Positions 1 through 14,989 of a stretch of DNA of 64,000 nucleotides are shown piece after piece. The stretch comes from Ulva prolifera. Its lineage: Eukaryota; Chlorophyta; Ulvophyceae; Ulvales; Ulvaceae. The position numbers and the translations under genes were made by a program. Position 1 is the first letter of the stretch, and each line of letters opens with the position of its first letter. The notes beneath the pieces were generated by a model, which saw nothing but the letters and a program-made list of their open reading frames with translations, had not been told where the DNA came from and searched no databases. The stretch lies in contig CM041197.1 in assembly GCA_023078555.1 (NCBI GenBank), positions 7,089,810 through 7,153,809 of the forward strand, read 5' to 3'.

Positions 1-3000
1 TGTCGGGCACTATGTAGGCATGGTTCCATGTCCGTGCATTATGTCGGGCACTATGTTGGGCACTATGTAGGCATGGTTCCATGTCCGTGCGGTATGTCGG
101 GCACTATGTCGGGCACTATGTTGGGCACTATGTAGGCATGGTTCCATGTCCGTGTAGTGTGCCGGGCACTATGTCGGGCACTATGTAGGCATGGTTCCAT
201 GTCCGTGCAATATGCCGGGCACTATGTCGAGCACTATGTAGGCATGGTTCCATGTCCGTGCAGTATGCCGGGCACTATGTCGGGCACTATGTAGGCATGG
301 TTCCATGTCCGTGCAGTATGCCAGGCACTATGTCGGGCACTAAGTAGGCATGGTTCCATGTCCGTGCAGTATGTCGGGCACTATGTCTGGCACAATGCAG
401 GCATGGTTCCATGTCCGTGCAGTATGTCGGGCACTATGTTGGGCACTATGTAGGCATGGTTCCATGTCCGTGCGGTATGTCGGGCACTATGTCGGGCACT
501 ATGTTGGGCACTATGTAGGCATGGTTCCATGTCCGTGCAGTATGCCGGGCACTATGTCGGGCACTATGTAGGCATGGTTCCATGGCCGTGCAGTATGCCG
601 GGCACTATGTCGAGCACTATGTAGGCATGGTTCCATGTCCGTGCAGTATGCCGGGCACTATGTCGGGCACTATGTAGGCATGGTTCCATGTCCGTGCAGT
701 ATGCCGGGCATTATGTCGGGCACTATGTAGGCATGGTTCCATGTCCGTGCAGTATGTCGGGCACTATGTTGGGCACTATGTAGGCATGGTTCCATGTCCG
801 TGCAGTATGCCGGGCACTATGTCGGGCACTATGTAGGCATGGTTCCATGGCCGTGCAGTATGCCGGGCACTATGTCGAGCACTATGTAGGCATGGTTCCA
901 TGTCCGTGCAGTATGCCGGGCACTATGTCGGGCACTATGTAGGCATGGTTCCATGTCCGTGCAGTATGCCGGGCACTATGTCTGGCACAATGCAGGCATG
1001 GTTCCATGTCCGTGCAGTATGTCGGGCACTATGTTGGGCACTATGTAGGCATGGTTCCATGTCCGTGCGGTATGTCGGGCACTATGTCGGGCACTATGTT
1101 GGGCACTATGTAGGCATGGTTCTATGTCCGTGTAGTGTGCCGGGCACTATGTCGGGCACTATGTAGGCATGGTTCCATGTCCGTGCAATATGCCGGGCAC
1201 TATGTCGAGCACTATGTAGGCATGGTTCCATGTCCGTGCAGTATGCCGGGCACTATGTCGGGCACTATGTAAGCATGGTTCCATGTCCGTGCAGTATGCC
1301 AGGCACTATGTCGGGCACTATGTAGGCATGGTTCCATGTCCGTGCAGTATGTCGGGCACTATTTCTGGCACTATGTAGGCATTGTTCCATGTCCGTGCAG
1401 TATGTCGGGCACTATGTCTGGCACAATGCAGGCATGGTTCCATGTCCGTGCAGTATGTCGGGCACTATGTTGGGCACTATGTAGGCATGGTTCCATGTCC
1501 GTGCGGTATGTCGGGCACTATGTCGGGCACTATGTTGGGCACTATGTAGGCATGGTTCCATGTCCGTGCAGTATGCCGGGCACTATGTCGGGCACTATGT
1601 AGGCATGGTTCCATGGCCGTGTAGTATGCCGGGCACTATGTCGAGCACTATGTAGGCATGGTTCCATGTCCGTGCAGTATGCCGGGCACTATGTCGGGCA
1701 CTATGTAGGCATGGTTCCATGTCCGTGCAGTATGCCGGGCACTATGTTGGGCACTATGTAGGCATGGTTCCATGTCCGTGCAGTATGCCGGGCACTATGT
1801 CGAGCACTATGTAGGCATGGTTCCATGTCCGTGCAGTATGCCGGGCACTATGTTGGGCACTATGTAGGCATGGTTCCATGTCCGTGCAGTATGCCGGGCA
1901 CTATGTTGAGCACTATGTAGGCATGGTTCCATGTCCGTGCAGTATGTCAGGCACTATGTCGGGCACTATGTAGGCATGGTTCCATGTCCGTGCAGTATGT
2001 CGGGCACTATGTCTGGCACTATGCAGGCATGGTTCCATGTCCGTGCAGTATGTCGGGCACTATGTTGGGCACTATGTAGGCATGGTTCCATGTCCGTGCG
2101 GTATGTCGGGCACTATGTCGGGCACTATGTTGGGCACTATGTAGGCATGGTTCCATGTCCGTGAAGTATGCCGGGCACTATGTTGGGCACTATGTAGGCA
2201 TGGTTCCATGTCCGTGCAGTATGCCGGGCACTATGTCGAGCACTATGTAGGCATGGTTCCATGTCCGTGCAGTATTCCGGGCACTATGTCTGGCACAATG
2301 CAGGCATGGTTCCATGTCCGTGCAGTATGTCGGGCACTATGTTGGGCACTATGTAGGCATGGTTCCATGTCCGTGCAGTATGTCGGGCACTATGTCGGGC
2401 ACTATGTTGGGCACTATGTAGGCATGGTTCCATGTCCGTGTAGTGTGCCGGGCACTATGTCGGGCACTATGTAGGCATGGTTCCATGTCCGTGCGGTATG
2501 TCGGGCACTATGTCGGGCACTATGTTGGGCACTATGTAGGCATGGTTCCATGTCCGTGTAGTGTGCCGGGCACTATGTCGGGCACTATGTAGGCATGGTT
2601 CCATGTCCGTGCAATATGCCGGGCACTATGTCGAGCACTATGTAGGCATGGTTCCATGTCCGTGCAGTATTCCGGGCACTATGTCTGGCACAATGCAGGC
2701 ATGGTTCCATGTCCGTGCAGTATGTCGGGCACTATGTTGGGCACTATGTAGGCATGGTTCCATGTCCGTGCGGTAATGTCGGGCACTATGTCGGGCACTA
2801 TGTTGGGCACTATGTAGGCATGGTTCCATGTCCGTGTAGTGTGCCGGGCACTATGTCGGGCACTATGTAGGCATGGTTCCATGTCCGTGCAATATGCCGG
2901 GCACTATGTCGAGCACTATGTAGGCATGGTTCCATGTCCGTGCAGTATGCCGGGCACTATGTCGGGCACTATGTAGGCATGGTTCCATGTCCGTGCAGTA

Positions 3001-6000
3001 TGCCAGGCACTATGTCGGGCACTATGTAGGCATGGTTCCATGTCCGTGCAGTATGTCGGGCACTATGTCTGGCACAATGCAGGCATGGTTCCATGTCCGT
3101 GCGGTATGTCGGGCACTATGTCGGGCACTATGTTGGGCACTATGTAGGCATGGTTCCATGTCCGTGCAGTATGCCGGGCACTATGTCGGGCACTATGTAG
3201 GCATGGTTCCATGGCCGTGCAGTATGCCGGGCACTATGTCGAGCACTATGTAGGCATGGTTCCATGTCCGTGCAGTATGCCGGGCACTATGTCGGGCACT
3301 ATGTAGGCATGGTTCCATGTCCGTGCAGTATGCCGGGCACTATGTCGGGCACTATGTAGGCATGGTTCCATGTCCGTGCAGTATGTCGGGCACTATGTTG
3401 GGCACTATGTAGGCATGGTTCCATGTCCGTGCAGTATGCCGGGCACTATGTCTGGCACAATGCAGGCATGCTTCCATGTCCGTGCAGTATGTCGGGCACT
3501 ATGTTGGGCACTATGTAGGCATGGTTCCATGTCCGTGCGGTATGTCGGGCACTATGTCGGGCACTATGTAGGCATGGTTCCATGTCCGTGCGGTATGTCG
3601 GGCACTATGTCGGGCACTATGTTGGGCACTATGTAGGCATGGTTCCATGTCCGTGTAGTGTGCCGGGCACTATGTCGGGCACTATGTAGGCATGGTTCCA
3701 TGTCCGTGCAATATGCCGGGCACTATGTCGAGCACTATGTAGGCATGGTTCCATGTCCGTGCAGTATGCCGGGCACTATGTCGGGCACTATGTAGGCATG
3801 GTTCCATGTCCGTGCAGTATGCCGGGCACTATGTCGAGCACTATGTAGGCATGGTTCCATGTCCGTGCAGTATGCCGGGCACTATGTCGGGCACTATGTA
3901 GGCATGGTTCCATGTCCGTGCAGTATGCCAGGCACTATGTTGGGCACTATGTAGGCATGGTTCCATGTCCGTGCAGTATGTCGGGCACTATGTCTGGCAC
4001 TATGTAGGCATTGTTCCATGTCCGTGCAGTATGTCGGGCACTATGTCTGGCACTATGTAGGCATTGTTCCATGTCCGTGCAGTATGTCGGGCACTATGTC
4101 TGGCACAATGCAGGCATGGTTCCATGTCCGTGCAGTATGTCGGGCACTATGTTGGGCACTATGTAGGCATGGTTGCATGTCCGTGCGGTATGTCGGGCAC
4201 TATGTCGGGCACTATGTTGGGCACTATGTAGGCATGGTTCCATGTCCGTGCAGTATGCCGGGCACTATGTCGGGCACTATGTAGGCATGGTTCCATGTCC
4301 GTGCAGTATGCCGGGCACTATGTCGGGCACTATGTAGGCATGGTTCCATGGCCGTGTAGTATGCCGGGCACTATGTCGAGCACTATGTAGGCATGGTTCC
4401 ATGTCCGTGCAGTATGCCGGGCACTATGTCGGGCACTATGTAGGCATGGTTCCATGTCCGTGCAGTATGCCGGGCACTATGTTGGGCACTATGTAGGCAT
4501 GGTTCCATGTCCGTGCAGTATGCCGGGCACTATGTCGAGCACTATGTAGGCATGGTTCATGTCCGTGCAGTATGCCGGGCACTATGTTGGGCACTATGTA
4601 GGCATGGTTCCATGTCCGTGCAGTATGCCGGGCACTATGTCGAGCACTATGTAGGCATGGTTCCATGTCCGTGCAGTATGTCAGGCACTATGTCGGGCAC
4701 TATGTAGGCATGGTTCCATGTCCGTGCAGTATGTCGGGCACTATTTCTGGCACTATGCAGGCATGGTTCCATGTCCGTGCAGTATGTCGGGCACTATGTT
4801 GGGCACTATGTAGGCATGGTTCCATGTCCGTGCGGTATGTCGGGCACTATGTCGGGCACTATGTTGGGCACTATGTAGGCATGGTTCCATGTCCGTGAAG
4901 TATGCGGGCACTATGTCGGGCACTATGTAGGCATGGTTCCATGTCCGTGCAGTATGCCGGGCACTATGTCGAGCACTATGTAGGCATGGTTCCATGTCCG
5001 TGCAGTATTCCGGGCACTATGTCTGGCACAATGCAGGCATGGTTCCATGTCCGTGCAGTATGTCGGGCACTATGTTGGGCACTATGTAGGCATGGTTCCA
5101 TGTCCGTGCGGTATGTCGGGCACTATGCCGGGCACTATGTCTGGCACAATGCAGGCATGGTTCCATGTCCGTGCAGTATGTCGGGCACTATGTTGGGCAC
5201 TATGTAGGCATGGTTCCATGTCCGTGCGGTATGTCGGGCACTATGTCGGGCACTATGTCGGGCACTATGTAGGCATGGTTCCATGTCCGTGTAGTATGCC
5301 AGGCACTATGTCGGGCACTATGTAGGCATGGTTCCATGTCCGTGCAGTATGCCGGGCACTATGTCGAGCACTATGTAGGCATGGTTCCATGTCCGTGCAG
5401 TATGCCGGGCACTATGTTGGGCACTATGTAGGCATGGTTCCATGTCCGTGCAGTATGCCGGGCACTATGTCGAGCACTATGTAGGCATGGTTCCATGTCC
5501 GTGCAGTATGTCAGGCACTATGTCGGGCACTATGTAGGCATGGTTCCATGTCCGTGCAGTATGTCGGGCACTATGTCTGGCACTATGCAGGCATGGTTCC
5601 ATGTCCGTGCAGTATGTCGGGCACTATGTTGGGCACTATGTAGGCATGGTTCCATGTCCGTGCGGTATGTCGGGCACTATGTCGGGCACTATGTTGGGCA
5701 CTATGTAGGCATGGTTCCATGTCCGTGAAGTATGCCGGGCACTATGTCGGGCACTATGTAGGCATGGTTCCATGTCCGTGCAGTATGCCGGGCACTATGT
5801 CGAGCACTATGTAGGCATGGTTCCATGTCCGTGCAGTATTCCGGGCACTATGTCTGGCACAATGCAGGCATGGTTCCATGTCCGTGCAGTATGTCGGGCA
5901 CTATGTTGGGCACTATGTAGGCATGGTTCCATGTCCGTGCGGTATGTCGGGCACTATGTCGGGCACTATGTTGGGCACTATGTAGGCATGGTTCCATGTC

Positions 6001-9000
6001 CGTGCAGTATGCCGGGCACTATGTCGGGCACTATGTAGGCATGGTTCCATGGCCGTGCAGTATGCCGGGCACTATGTCGAGCACTATGTAGGCATGGTTC
6101 CATGTCCGTGCAGTATGTCGGGCACTATGTTGGGCACTATGTAGGCATGGTTCCATGTCCGTGCGGTATGTCGGGCACTATGTCGGGCACTATGTTGGGC
6201 ACTATGTAGGCATGGTTCCATGTCCGTGCAGTATGCCGGGCACTATGTCGGGCACTATGTAGGCATGGTTCCATGGCCGTGCAGTATGCCGGGCACTATG
6301 TCGAGCACTATGTAGGCATGGTTCCATGTCCGTGCAGTATGCCGGGCACTATGTCGGGCACTATGTAGGCATGGTTCCATGTCCGTGCAGTATGCCGGGC
6401 ACTATGTCCTGGCACAATGCAGGCATGGTTCCATGTCCGTGCAGTATGTCGGGCACTATGTTGGGCACTATGTAGGCATGGTTCCATGTCCGTGCGGTAT
6501 GTCGGGCACTATGTCGGGCACTATGTTGGGCACTATGTAGGCATGGTTCCATGTCCGTGTAGTATGCCGGGCACTATGTCGGGCACTATGTAGGCATGGT
6601 TCCATGTCCGTGCAGTATGTCGGGCACTATGTCGGGCACTATGTAGGCATGGTTCCATGTCCGTGCAGTATGTCGGGCACTATGTCTGGCACTATGTAGG
6701 CATTGTTCCATGTCCGTGCAGTATGTCGGGCACTATGTCTGGCACAATGCAGGCATGGTTCCATGTCCGTGCAGTATGTCGGGCACTATGTTGGGCACTA
6801 TGTAGGCATGGTTCCATGTCCGTGCGGTATGTCGGGCACTATGTCGGGCACTATGTTGGGCACTATGTAGGCATGGTTCCATGTCCGTGCAGTATGCCGG
6901 GCACTATGTCGGGCACTATGTAGGCATGGTTCCATGGCCGTGCAGTATGCCGGGCACTATGTCGAGCACTATGTAGGCATGGTTCCATGTCCGTGCAGTA
7001 TGCCGGGCACTATGTCGGGCACTATGTAGGCATGGTTCCATGTCCGTGCAGTATGCCGGGCACTATGTCTGGCACAATGCAGGCATGGTTCCATGTCCGT
7101 GCAGTATGTCGGGCACTATGTCGGGCACTATGTAGGCATGGTTCCATGTCCGTGCAGTATGTCGGGCACTATGTTGGGCACTATGTAGGCATGGTTCCAT
7201 GTCCGTGCAGTATGTCGGGCACTATGTTGGGCACTATGTAGGCATGGTTCCATGTCCGTGCGGTATGTCGGGCACTATGTCGGGCACTATGTTGGGCACT
7301 ATGTAGGCATGGTTCCATGTCCGTGTAGTGTGCCGGGCACTATGTCGGGCACTATGTAGGCATGGTTCCATGTCCGTGCAATATGCCGGGCACTATGTTG
7401 AGCACTATGTAGGCATGGTTCCATGTCCGTGCAGTATGCCGGGCACTATGTCGGGCACTATGTAGGCATGGTTCCATGTCCATGCAGTATGTCAGGCACT
7501 ATGTCGGGCACTATGTTGGGCACTATGTAGGCATGGTTCCATGTCCGTGCAGTATGCCGGGCACTATGTCGGGCACTATGTAGGCATGGTTCCATGTCCG
7601 TGCAATATGCCGGGCACTATGTCGGGCACTATGTAGGCATGGTTCCATGGCCGTGTAGTATGCCGGGCACTATGTCGGGCACTATGTAGGCATGGTTCCA
7701 TGTCCGTGCAGTATGCCGGGCACTATGTCGGGCACTATGTAGGCATGGTTCCATGTCCGTGCAGTATGCCGGGCACTATGTTGGGCACTATGTAGGCATG
7801 GTTCCATGTCCGTGCAGTATGCCGGGCACTATGTCGAGCACTATGTAGGCATGGTTCCATGTCCGTGCAGTATGCCGGGCACTATGTTGGGCACTATGTA
7901 GGCATGGTTCCATGTCCGTGCAGTATGCCGGGCACTATTTCGAGCACTATGTAGGCATGGTTCCATGTCCGTGCAGTATGTCAGGCACTATGTCGGGCAC
8001 TATGTAGGCATGGTTCCATGTCCGTGCAGTATGTCGGGCACTATGTCTGGCACTATGCAGGCATGGTTCCATGTCCGTGCAGTATGTCGGGCACTATGTT
8101 GGGCACTATGTAGGCATGGTTCCATGTCCGTGCGGTATGTCGGGCACTATGTCGGGCACTATGTTGGGCACTATGTAGGCATGGTTCCATGTCCGTGAAG
8201 TATGCCGGGCACTATGACGGGCACTATGTAGGCATGGTTCCATGTCCGTGCAGTATGCCGGGCACTATGTCGAGCACTATGTAGGCATGGTTCCATGTCC
8301 GTGCAGTATTCCGGGCACTATGTCTGGCACAATGCAGGCATGGTTCCTTGTCCGTGCAGTATGTCGGGCACTATGTTGGGCACTATGTAGGCATGGTTCC
8401 ATGTCCGTGCGGTATGTCGGGCACTATATCGGGCACTATGTTGGGCACTATGTAGGCATGGTTCCATGTCCGTGTAGTGTGCCGGGCACTATGTCGGGCA
8501 CTATGTAGGCATGGTTCCATGTCCGTGCGGTATGTCGGGCACTATGTCGGGCACTATGTTGGGCACTATGTAGGCATGGTTCCATGTCCGTGTAGTGTGC
8601 CGGGCACTATGTCGGGCACTATGTAGGCATGGTTCCATGTCCGTACAATATGCCGGGCACTATGTCGAGCACTATGTAGGCATGGTTCCATGTCCGTGCA
8701 GTATGCCGGGCACTATGTCGGGCACTATGTAGGCATGGTTCCATGTCCGTGCAGTATGCCAGGCACTATGTCGGGCACTATGTAGGCATGGTTCCATGTC
8801 CGTGCAGTATGTCGGGCACTATGTCTGGCACTATGTAGGCATTGTTCCATGTCCGTGCAGTATGTCGGGCACTATGTTGGGCACTATGTAGGCATGGTTC
8901 CATGTCCGTGCGGTATGTCGGGCACTATGTCGGGCACTATGTTGGGCACTATGTAGGCATGGTTCCATGTCCGTGAAGTATGCCGGGCACTATGTCGGGC

Positions 9001-10489
9001 ACTATGTAGGCATGGTTCCATGTCCGTGCAGTATGCCGGGCACTATGTTGGGCACTATGTAGGCATGGTTCCATGTCCGTGCAGTATGCCGGGCACTATG
9101 TCGAGCACTATGTAGGCATGGTTCCATGTCCGTGCAGTATGTCAGGCACTATGTCGGGCACTATGTAGGCATGGTTCCATGTCCGTGCAGTATGTCGGGC
9201 ACTATGTCTGGCACTATGCAGGCATGGTTCCATGTCCGTGCAGTATGTCGGGCACTATGTTGGGCACTATGTAGGCATGGTTCCATGTCCGTGCGGTATG
9301 TCGGGCACTATGTCGGGCACTATGTAGGCATGGTTCCATGTCCGTGCAGTATGTCGGGCACTATGTCTGGCACTATGTAGGCATTGTTCCATGTCCGTGC
9401 AGTATGTCGGGCACTATGTCTGGCACAATGCAGGCATGGTTCCATGTCCGTGCAGTATGTCGGGCACTATGTTGGGCACTATGTAGGCATGGTTCCATGT
9501 CCGTGCGGTATGTCGGGCACTATGTCGGGCACTATGTTGGGCACTATGTAGGCATGGTTCCATGTCCGTGCAGTATGCCGGGCACTATGTCGGGCACTAT
9601 GTAGGCATGGTTCCATGGCCGTGCAGTATGCCGGGCACTATGTCGAGCACTATGTAGGCATGGTTCCATGTCCGTGCAGTATGCCGGGCACTATGTCGGG
9701 CACTATGTAGGCATGGTTCCATGTCCGTGCAGTATGCCGGGCACTATGTCTGGCACAATGCAGGCATGGTTCCATGTCCGTGCAGTATGTCGGGCACTAT
9801 GTTGGGCACTATGTAGGCATGGTTCCATGTCCGTGCGGTATGTCGGGCACTATGTCGGGCACTATGTTGGGCACTATGTAGGCATGGTTCCATGTCCGTG
9901 TAGTGTGCCGGGCACTATGTCGGGCACTATGTAGGCATGGTTCCATGTCCGTGCAATATGCCGGGCACTATGTCGAGCACTATGTAGGCATGGTTCCATG
10001 TCCGTGCAGTATGCCGGGCACTATGTCGGGCACTATGTAGGCATGGTTCCATGTCCGTGCAGTATGCCAGGCACTATGTCGGGCACTATGTAGGCATGGT
10101 TCCATGTCCGTGCAGTATGTCGGGCACTATGTCTGGCACTATGTAGGCATTGTTCCATGTCCGTGCAGTATGTCGGGCACTATGTCTGGCACAATGCAGG
10201 CATGGTTCCATGTCCGTGCAGTATGTCGGGCACTATGTTGGGCACTATGTAGGCATGGTTCCATGTCCGTGCGGTATGTCGGGCACTATGTCGGGCACTA
10301 TGTTGGGCACTATGTAGGCATGGTTCCATGTCCGTGCAGTATGCCGGGCACTATGTCGGGCACTATGTAGGCATGGTTCCATGGCCGGGCAGTATGCCGG
10401 GCACTATGTCGAGCACTGTGTAGGCATGGTTCCATGTCCGTGCAGTATGCCGGGCACTATGTCGGGCACTATGTAGGCATGGTTCCATG

Positions 10490-12040
10490 TCCGTGCAGTA
10501 TGTCGGGCACTATGTTGGGCACTATGTAGGCATGGTTCCATGTCCGTGCAGTATGTCGGGCACTATGTCGGGCACTATGTTGGGCACTATGTAGGCATGG
10601 TTCCATGTCCGTGAAGTATGCCGGGCACTATGTCGGGCACTATGTAGGCATGGTTCCATGTCCGTGCAGTATGTCGGGCACTATGTTGGGCACTATGTAG
10701 GCATGGTTCCATGTCCGTGCGGTATGTCGGGCACTATGTCGGGCACTATGTCGGGCACTCTGTAGGCATGGTTCCATGTCCGTGAAGTATGCCGGGCACT
10801 ATGTCGAGCACTATGTAGGCATGGTTCCATGTCCGTGCAGTATTCCGGGCACTATGTCTGGCACAATGCAGGCATGGTTCCATGTCCGTGCAGTATGTCG
10901 GGCACTATGTTGGGCACTATGTAGGCATGGTTCCATGTCCGTGCGGTATGTCGGGCACTATGTCGGGCACTATGTTGGGCACTATGTAGGCATGGTTCCA
11001 TGTCCGTGCAGTATGTCAGGCACTATGTCGGGCACTATGTAGGCATGGTTCCATGGCCGGGCAGTATGCCGGGCACTATGTCGAGCACTGTGTAGGCATG
11101 GTTCCATGTCCGTGCAGTATGCCGGGCACTATGTCGGGCACTATGTAGGCATGGTTCCATGTCCGTGCAGTATGCCGGGCACTATGTTGGGCACTATGTA
11201 GGCATGGTTCCATGTCCGTGCAGTATGCCGGGCACTATGTCGAGCACTATGTAGGCATGGTTCCATGTCCGTGCAGTATGCCGGGCACTATGTTGGGCAC
11301 TATGTAGGCATGGTTCCATGTCCGTGCAGTATGCCGGGCACTATGTCGAGCACTATGTAGGCATGGTTCCATGTCCGTGCAGTATGCCGGGCACTATGTT
11401 GGGCACTATGTAGGCATGGTTCCATGTCCGTGCAGTATGTCGGGCACTATGTTGGGCACTATGTAGGCATGGTTCCATGTCCGTGCAGTATGTCGGGCAC
11501 TATGTCGGGCACTATGTTGGGCACTATGTAGGCATGGTTCCATGTCCGTGAAGTATGCCGGGCACTATGTCGGGCACTATGTAGGCATGGTTCCATGTCC
11601 GTGCAGTATGTCGGGCACTATGTTGGGCACTATGTAGGCATGGTTCCATGTCCGTGCGGTATGTCGGGCACTATGTCGGGCACTATGTCGGGCACTCTGT
11701 AGGCATGGTTCCATGTCCGTGAAGTATGCCGGGCACTATGTCGAGCACTATGTAGGCATGGTTCCATGTCCGTGCAGTATTCCGGGCACTATGTCTGGCA
11801 CAATGCAGGCATGGTTCCATGTCCGTGCAGTATGTCGGGCACTATGTTGGGCACTATGTAGGCATGGTTCCATGTCCGTGCGGTATGTCGGGCACTATGT
11901 CGGGCACTATGTTGGGCACTATGTAGGCATGGTTCCATGTCCGTGCAGTATGTCAGGCACTATGTCGGGCACTATGTAGGCATGGTTCCATGGCCGGGCA
12001 GTATGCCGGGCACTATGTCGAGCACTGTGTAGGCATGGTT
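10490..12040. repeat. 937-bp higher-order duplication
   Basis: Rare monomer variants recur 937 bp apart: the TGTCGGGCACTATGTTGGG step at 10501 and 11438, the GTGAAG unit at 10776 and 11713, and GGCCGGGCAG at 11055 and 11992. A further related copy lies 2734 bp on (GTGAAG unit near 14447, GGCCGGGCAG near 14726). This indicates segmental duplication by unequal exchange or replication slippage within the array. Outer boundaries are approximate. Confidence 0.8.
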
Positions 12041-12201
12041 CCATGTCCGTGCAGTATGCCGGGCACTATGTCGAGCACTATGTAGGCATGGTTCCATGTC
12101 CGTGCAGTATGCCGGGCACTATGTTGGGCACTATGTAGGCATGGTTCCATGTCCGTGCAGTATGCCGGGCACTATGTCGAGCACTATGTAGGCATGGTTC
12201 C

Positions 12202-13490
12202 ATGTCCGTGCAGTATGTCAGGCACTATGTCGGGCACTATGTAGGCATGGTTCCATGTCCGTGCAGTATGTCGGGCACTATGTCTGGCACTATGCAGGCA
12301 TGGTTCCATGTCCGTGCAGTATGTCGGGCACTATGTTGGGCACTATGTAGGCATGGTTCCATGTCCGTGCGGTATGTCGGGCACTATGTCGGGCACTATG
12401 TTGGGCACTATGTAGGCATGGTTCCATGTCCGTGAAGTATGCCGGGCACTATGTCGGGCACTATGTAGGCATGGTTCCATGTCCGTGCAGTATGCCGGGC
12501 ACTATGTCGAGCACTATGTAGGCATGGTTCCATGTCCGTGCAGTATTCCGGGCACTATGTCTGGCACAATGCAGGCATGGTTCCATGTCCGTGCAGTATG
12601 TCGGGCATTATGTCTGGCACTATGCAGGCATGGTTCCATGTCCGTGCAGTATGCCGGGCACTATGTCGAGCACTATGTAGGCATGGTTCCATGTCCGTGC
12701 AGTATGCCGGGCACTATGTTGGGCACTATGTAGGCATGGTTCCATGTCCGTGCAGTATGCCGGGCACTATGTCGAGCACTATGTAGGCATGGTTCCATGT
12801 CCGTGCAGTATGCCGGGCACTATGTTGGGCACTATGTAGGCATGGTTCCATGTCCGTGCAGTATGCCGGGCACTATGTCGAGCACTATGTAGGCATGGTT
12901 CCATGTCCGTGCAGTATGTCAGGCACTATGTCGGGCACTATGTAGGCATGGTTCCATGTCCGTGCAGTATGTCGGGCACTATGTCTGGCACTATGCAGGC
13001 ATGGTTCCATGTCCGTGCAGTATGTCGGGCACTATGTTGGGCACTATGTAGGCATGGTTCCATGTCCGTGCGGTATGTCGGGCACTATGTCGGGCACTAT
13101 GTTGGGCACTATGTAGGCATGGTTCCATGTCCGTGAAGTATGCCGGGCACTATGTCGGGCACTATGTAGGCATGGTTCCATGTCCGTGCAGTATGCCGGG
13201 CACTATGTCGAGCACTATGTAGGCTTGGTTCCATGTCCGTGCAGTATTCCGGGCACTATGTCTGGCACAATGCAGGCATGGTTCCATGTCCGTGCAGTAT
13301 GTCGGGCATTATGTCTGGCACTATGCAGGCATGGTTCCATGTCCGTGCAGTATGCCGGGCACTATGTCGAGCACTATGTAGGCATGGTTCCATGTCCGTG
13401 CAGTATGCCGGGCACTATGTTGGGCACTATGTAGGCATGGTTCCATGTCCGTGCAGTATGCCGGGCACTATGTCGAGCACTATGTAGGCA
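12202..13490. repeat. 701-bp higher-order duplication
   Basis: A block of about a dozen monomers is repeated with an offset of 701 bp: the same ordered variants start at 12202/12903, 12479/13180 and 12532/13233. A single substitution (AGGCTTGG instead of AGGCATGG near 13221) distinguishes the copies, so the duplication is recent. Confidence 0.82.
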
Positions 13491-14989
13491 TGGTTCCATG
13501 TCCGTGCAGTATGTCAGGCACTATGTCGGGCACTATGTAGGCATGGTTCCATGTCCGTGCAGTATGTCGGGCATTATGTCTGGCACTATGCAGGCATGGT
13601 TCCATGTCCGTGCAGTATGTCGGGCACTATGTTGGGCACTATGTAGGCATGGTTCCATGTCCGTGCAGTATGTCGGGCACTATGTCGGGCACTATGTTGG
13701 GCACTATGTAGGCATGGTTCCATGTCCGTGAAGTATGCCGGGCACTATGTCGGGCACTATGTAGGCATGGTTCCATGTCCGTGCAGTATGTCGGGCACTA
13801 TGTTGGGCACTATGTAGGCATGGTTCCATGTCCGTGCGGTATGTCGGGCACTATGTCGGGCACTATGTCGGGCACTCTGTAGGCATGGTTCCATGTCCGT
13901 GCAGTGTGCCGGGCACTATGTCGGGCACTATGTAGGCATGGTTCCATGTCCGTGCAATATGCCGGGCACTATGTCGAGCACTATGTAGGCATGGTTCCAT
14001 GTCCGTGCAGTATGCCGGGCACTATGTCGGGCACTATGTAGGCATGGTTCCATGTCCGTGCAGTATGCCAGGCACTATGTCGGGCACTATGTAGGCATGG
14101 TTCCATGTCCGTGCAGTATGTCGGGCATTATGTCTGGCACTATGCAGGCATGGTTCCATGTCCGTGCAGTATGTCGGGCACTATGTTGGGCACTATGTAG
14201 GCATGGTTCCATGTCCGTGCAGTATGTCGGGCACTATGTCGGGCACTATGTTGGGCACTATGTAGGCATGGTTCCATGTCCGTGAAGTATGCCGGGCACT
14301 ATGTCGGGCACTATGTAGGCATGGTTCCATGTCCGTGCAGTATGTCGGGCACTATGTTGGGCACTATGTAGGCATGGTTCCATGTCCGTGCGGTATGTCG
14401 GGCACTATGTCGGGCACTATGTCGGGCACTCTGTAGGCATGGTTCCATGTCCGTGAAGTATGCCGGGCACTATGTCGAGCACTATGTAGGCATGGTTCCA
14501 TGTCCGTGCAGTATTCCGGGCACTATGTCTGGCACAATGCAGGCATGGTTCCATGTCCGTGCAGTATGTCGGGCACTATGTTGGGCACTATGTAGGCATG
14601 GTTCCATGTCCGTGCGGTATGTCGGGCACTATGTCGGGCACTATGTTGGGCACTATGTAGGCATGGTTCCATGTCCGTGCAGTATGTCAGGCACTATGTC
14701 GGGCACTATGTAGGCATGGTTCCATGGCCGGGCAGTATGCCGGGCACTATGTCGAGCACTGTGTAGGCATGGTTCCATGTCCGTGCAGTATGCCGGGCAC
14801 TATGTCGGGCACTATGTAGGCATGGTTCCATGTCCGTGCAGTATGCCGGGCACTATGTTGGGCACTATGTAGGCATGGTTCCATGTCCGTGCAGTATGCC
14901 GGGCACTATGTCGAGCACTATGTAGGCATGGTTCCATGTCCGTGCAGTATGCCGGGCACTATGTCGGGCACTATGTAGGCATGGTTCCA

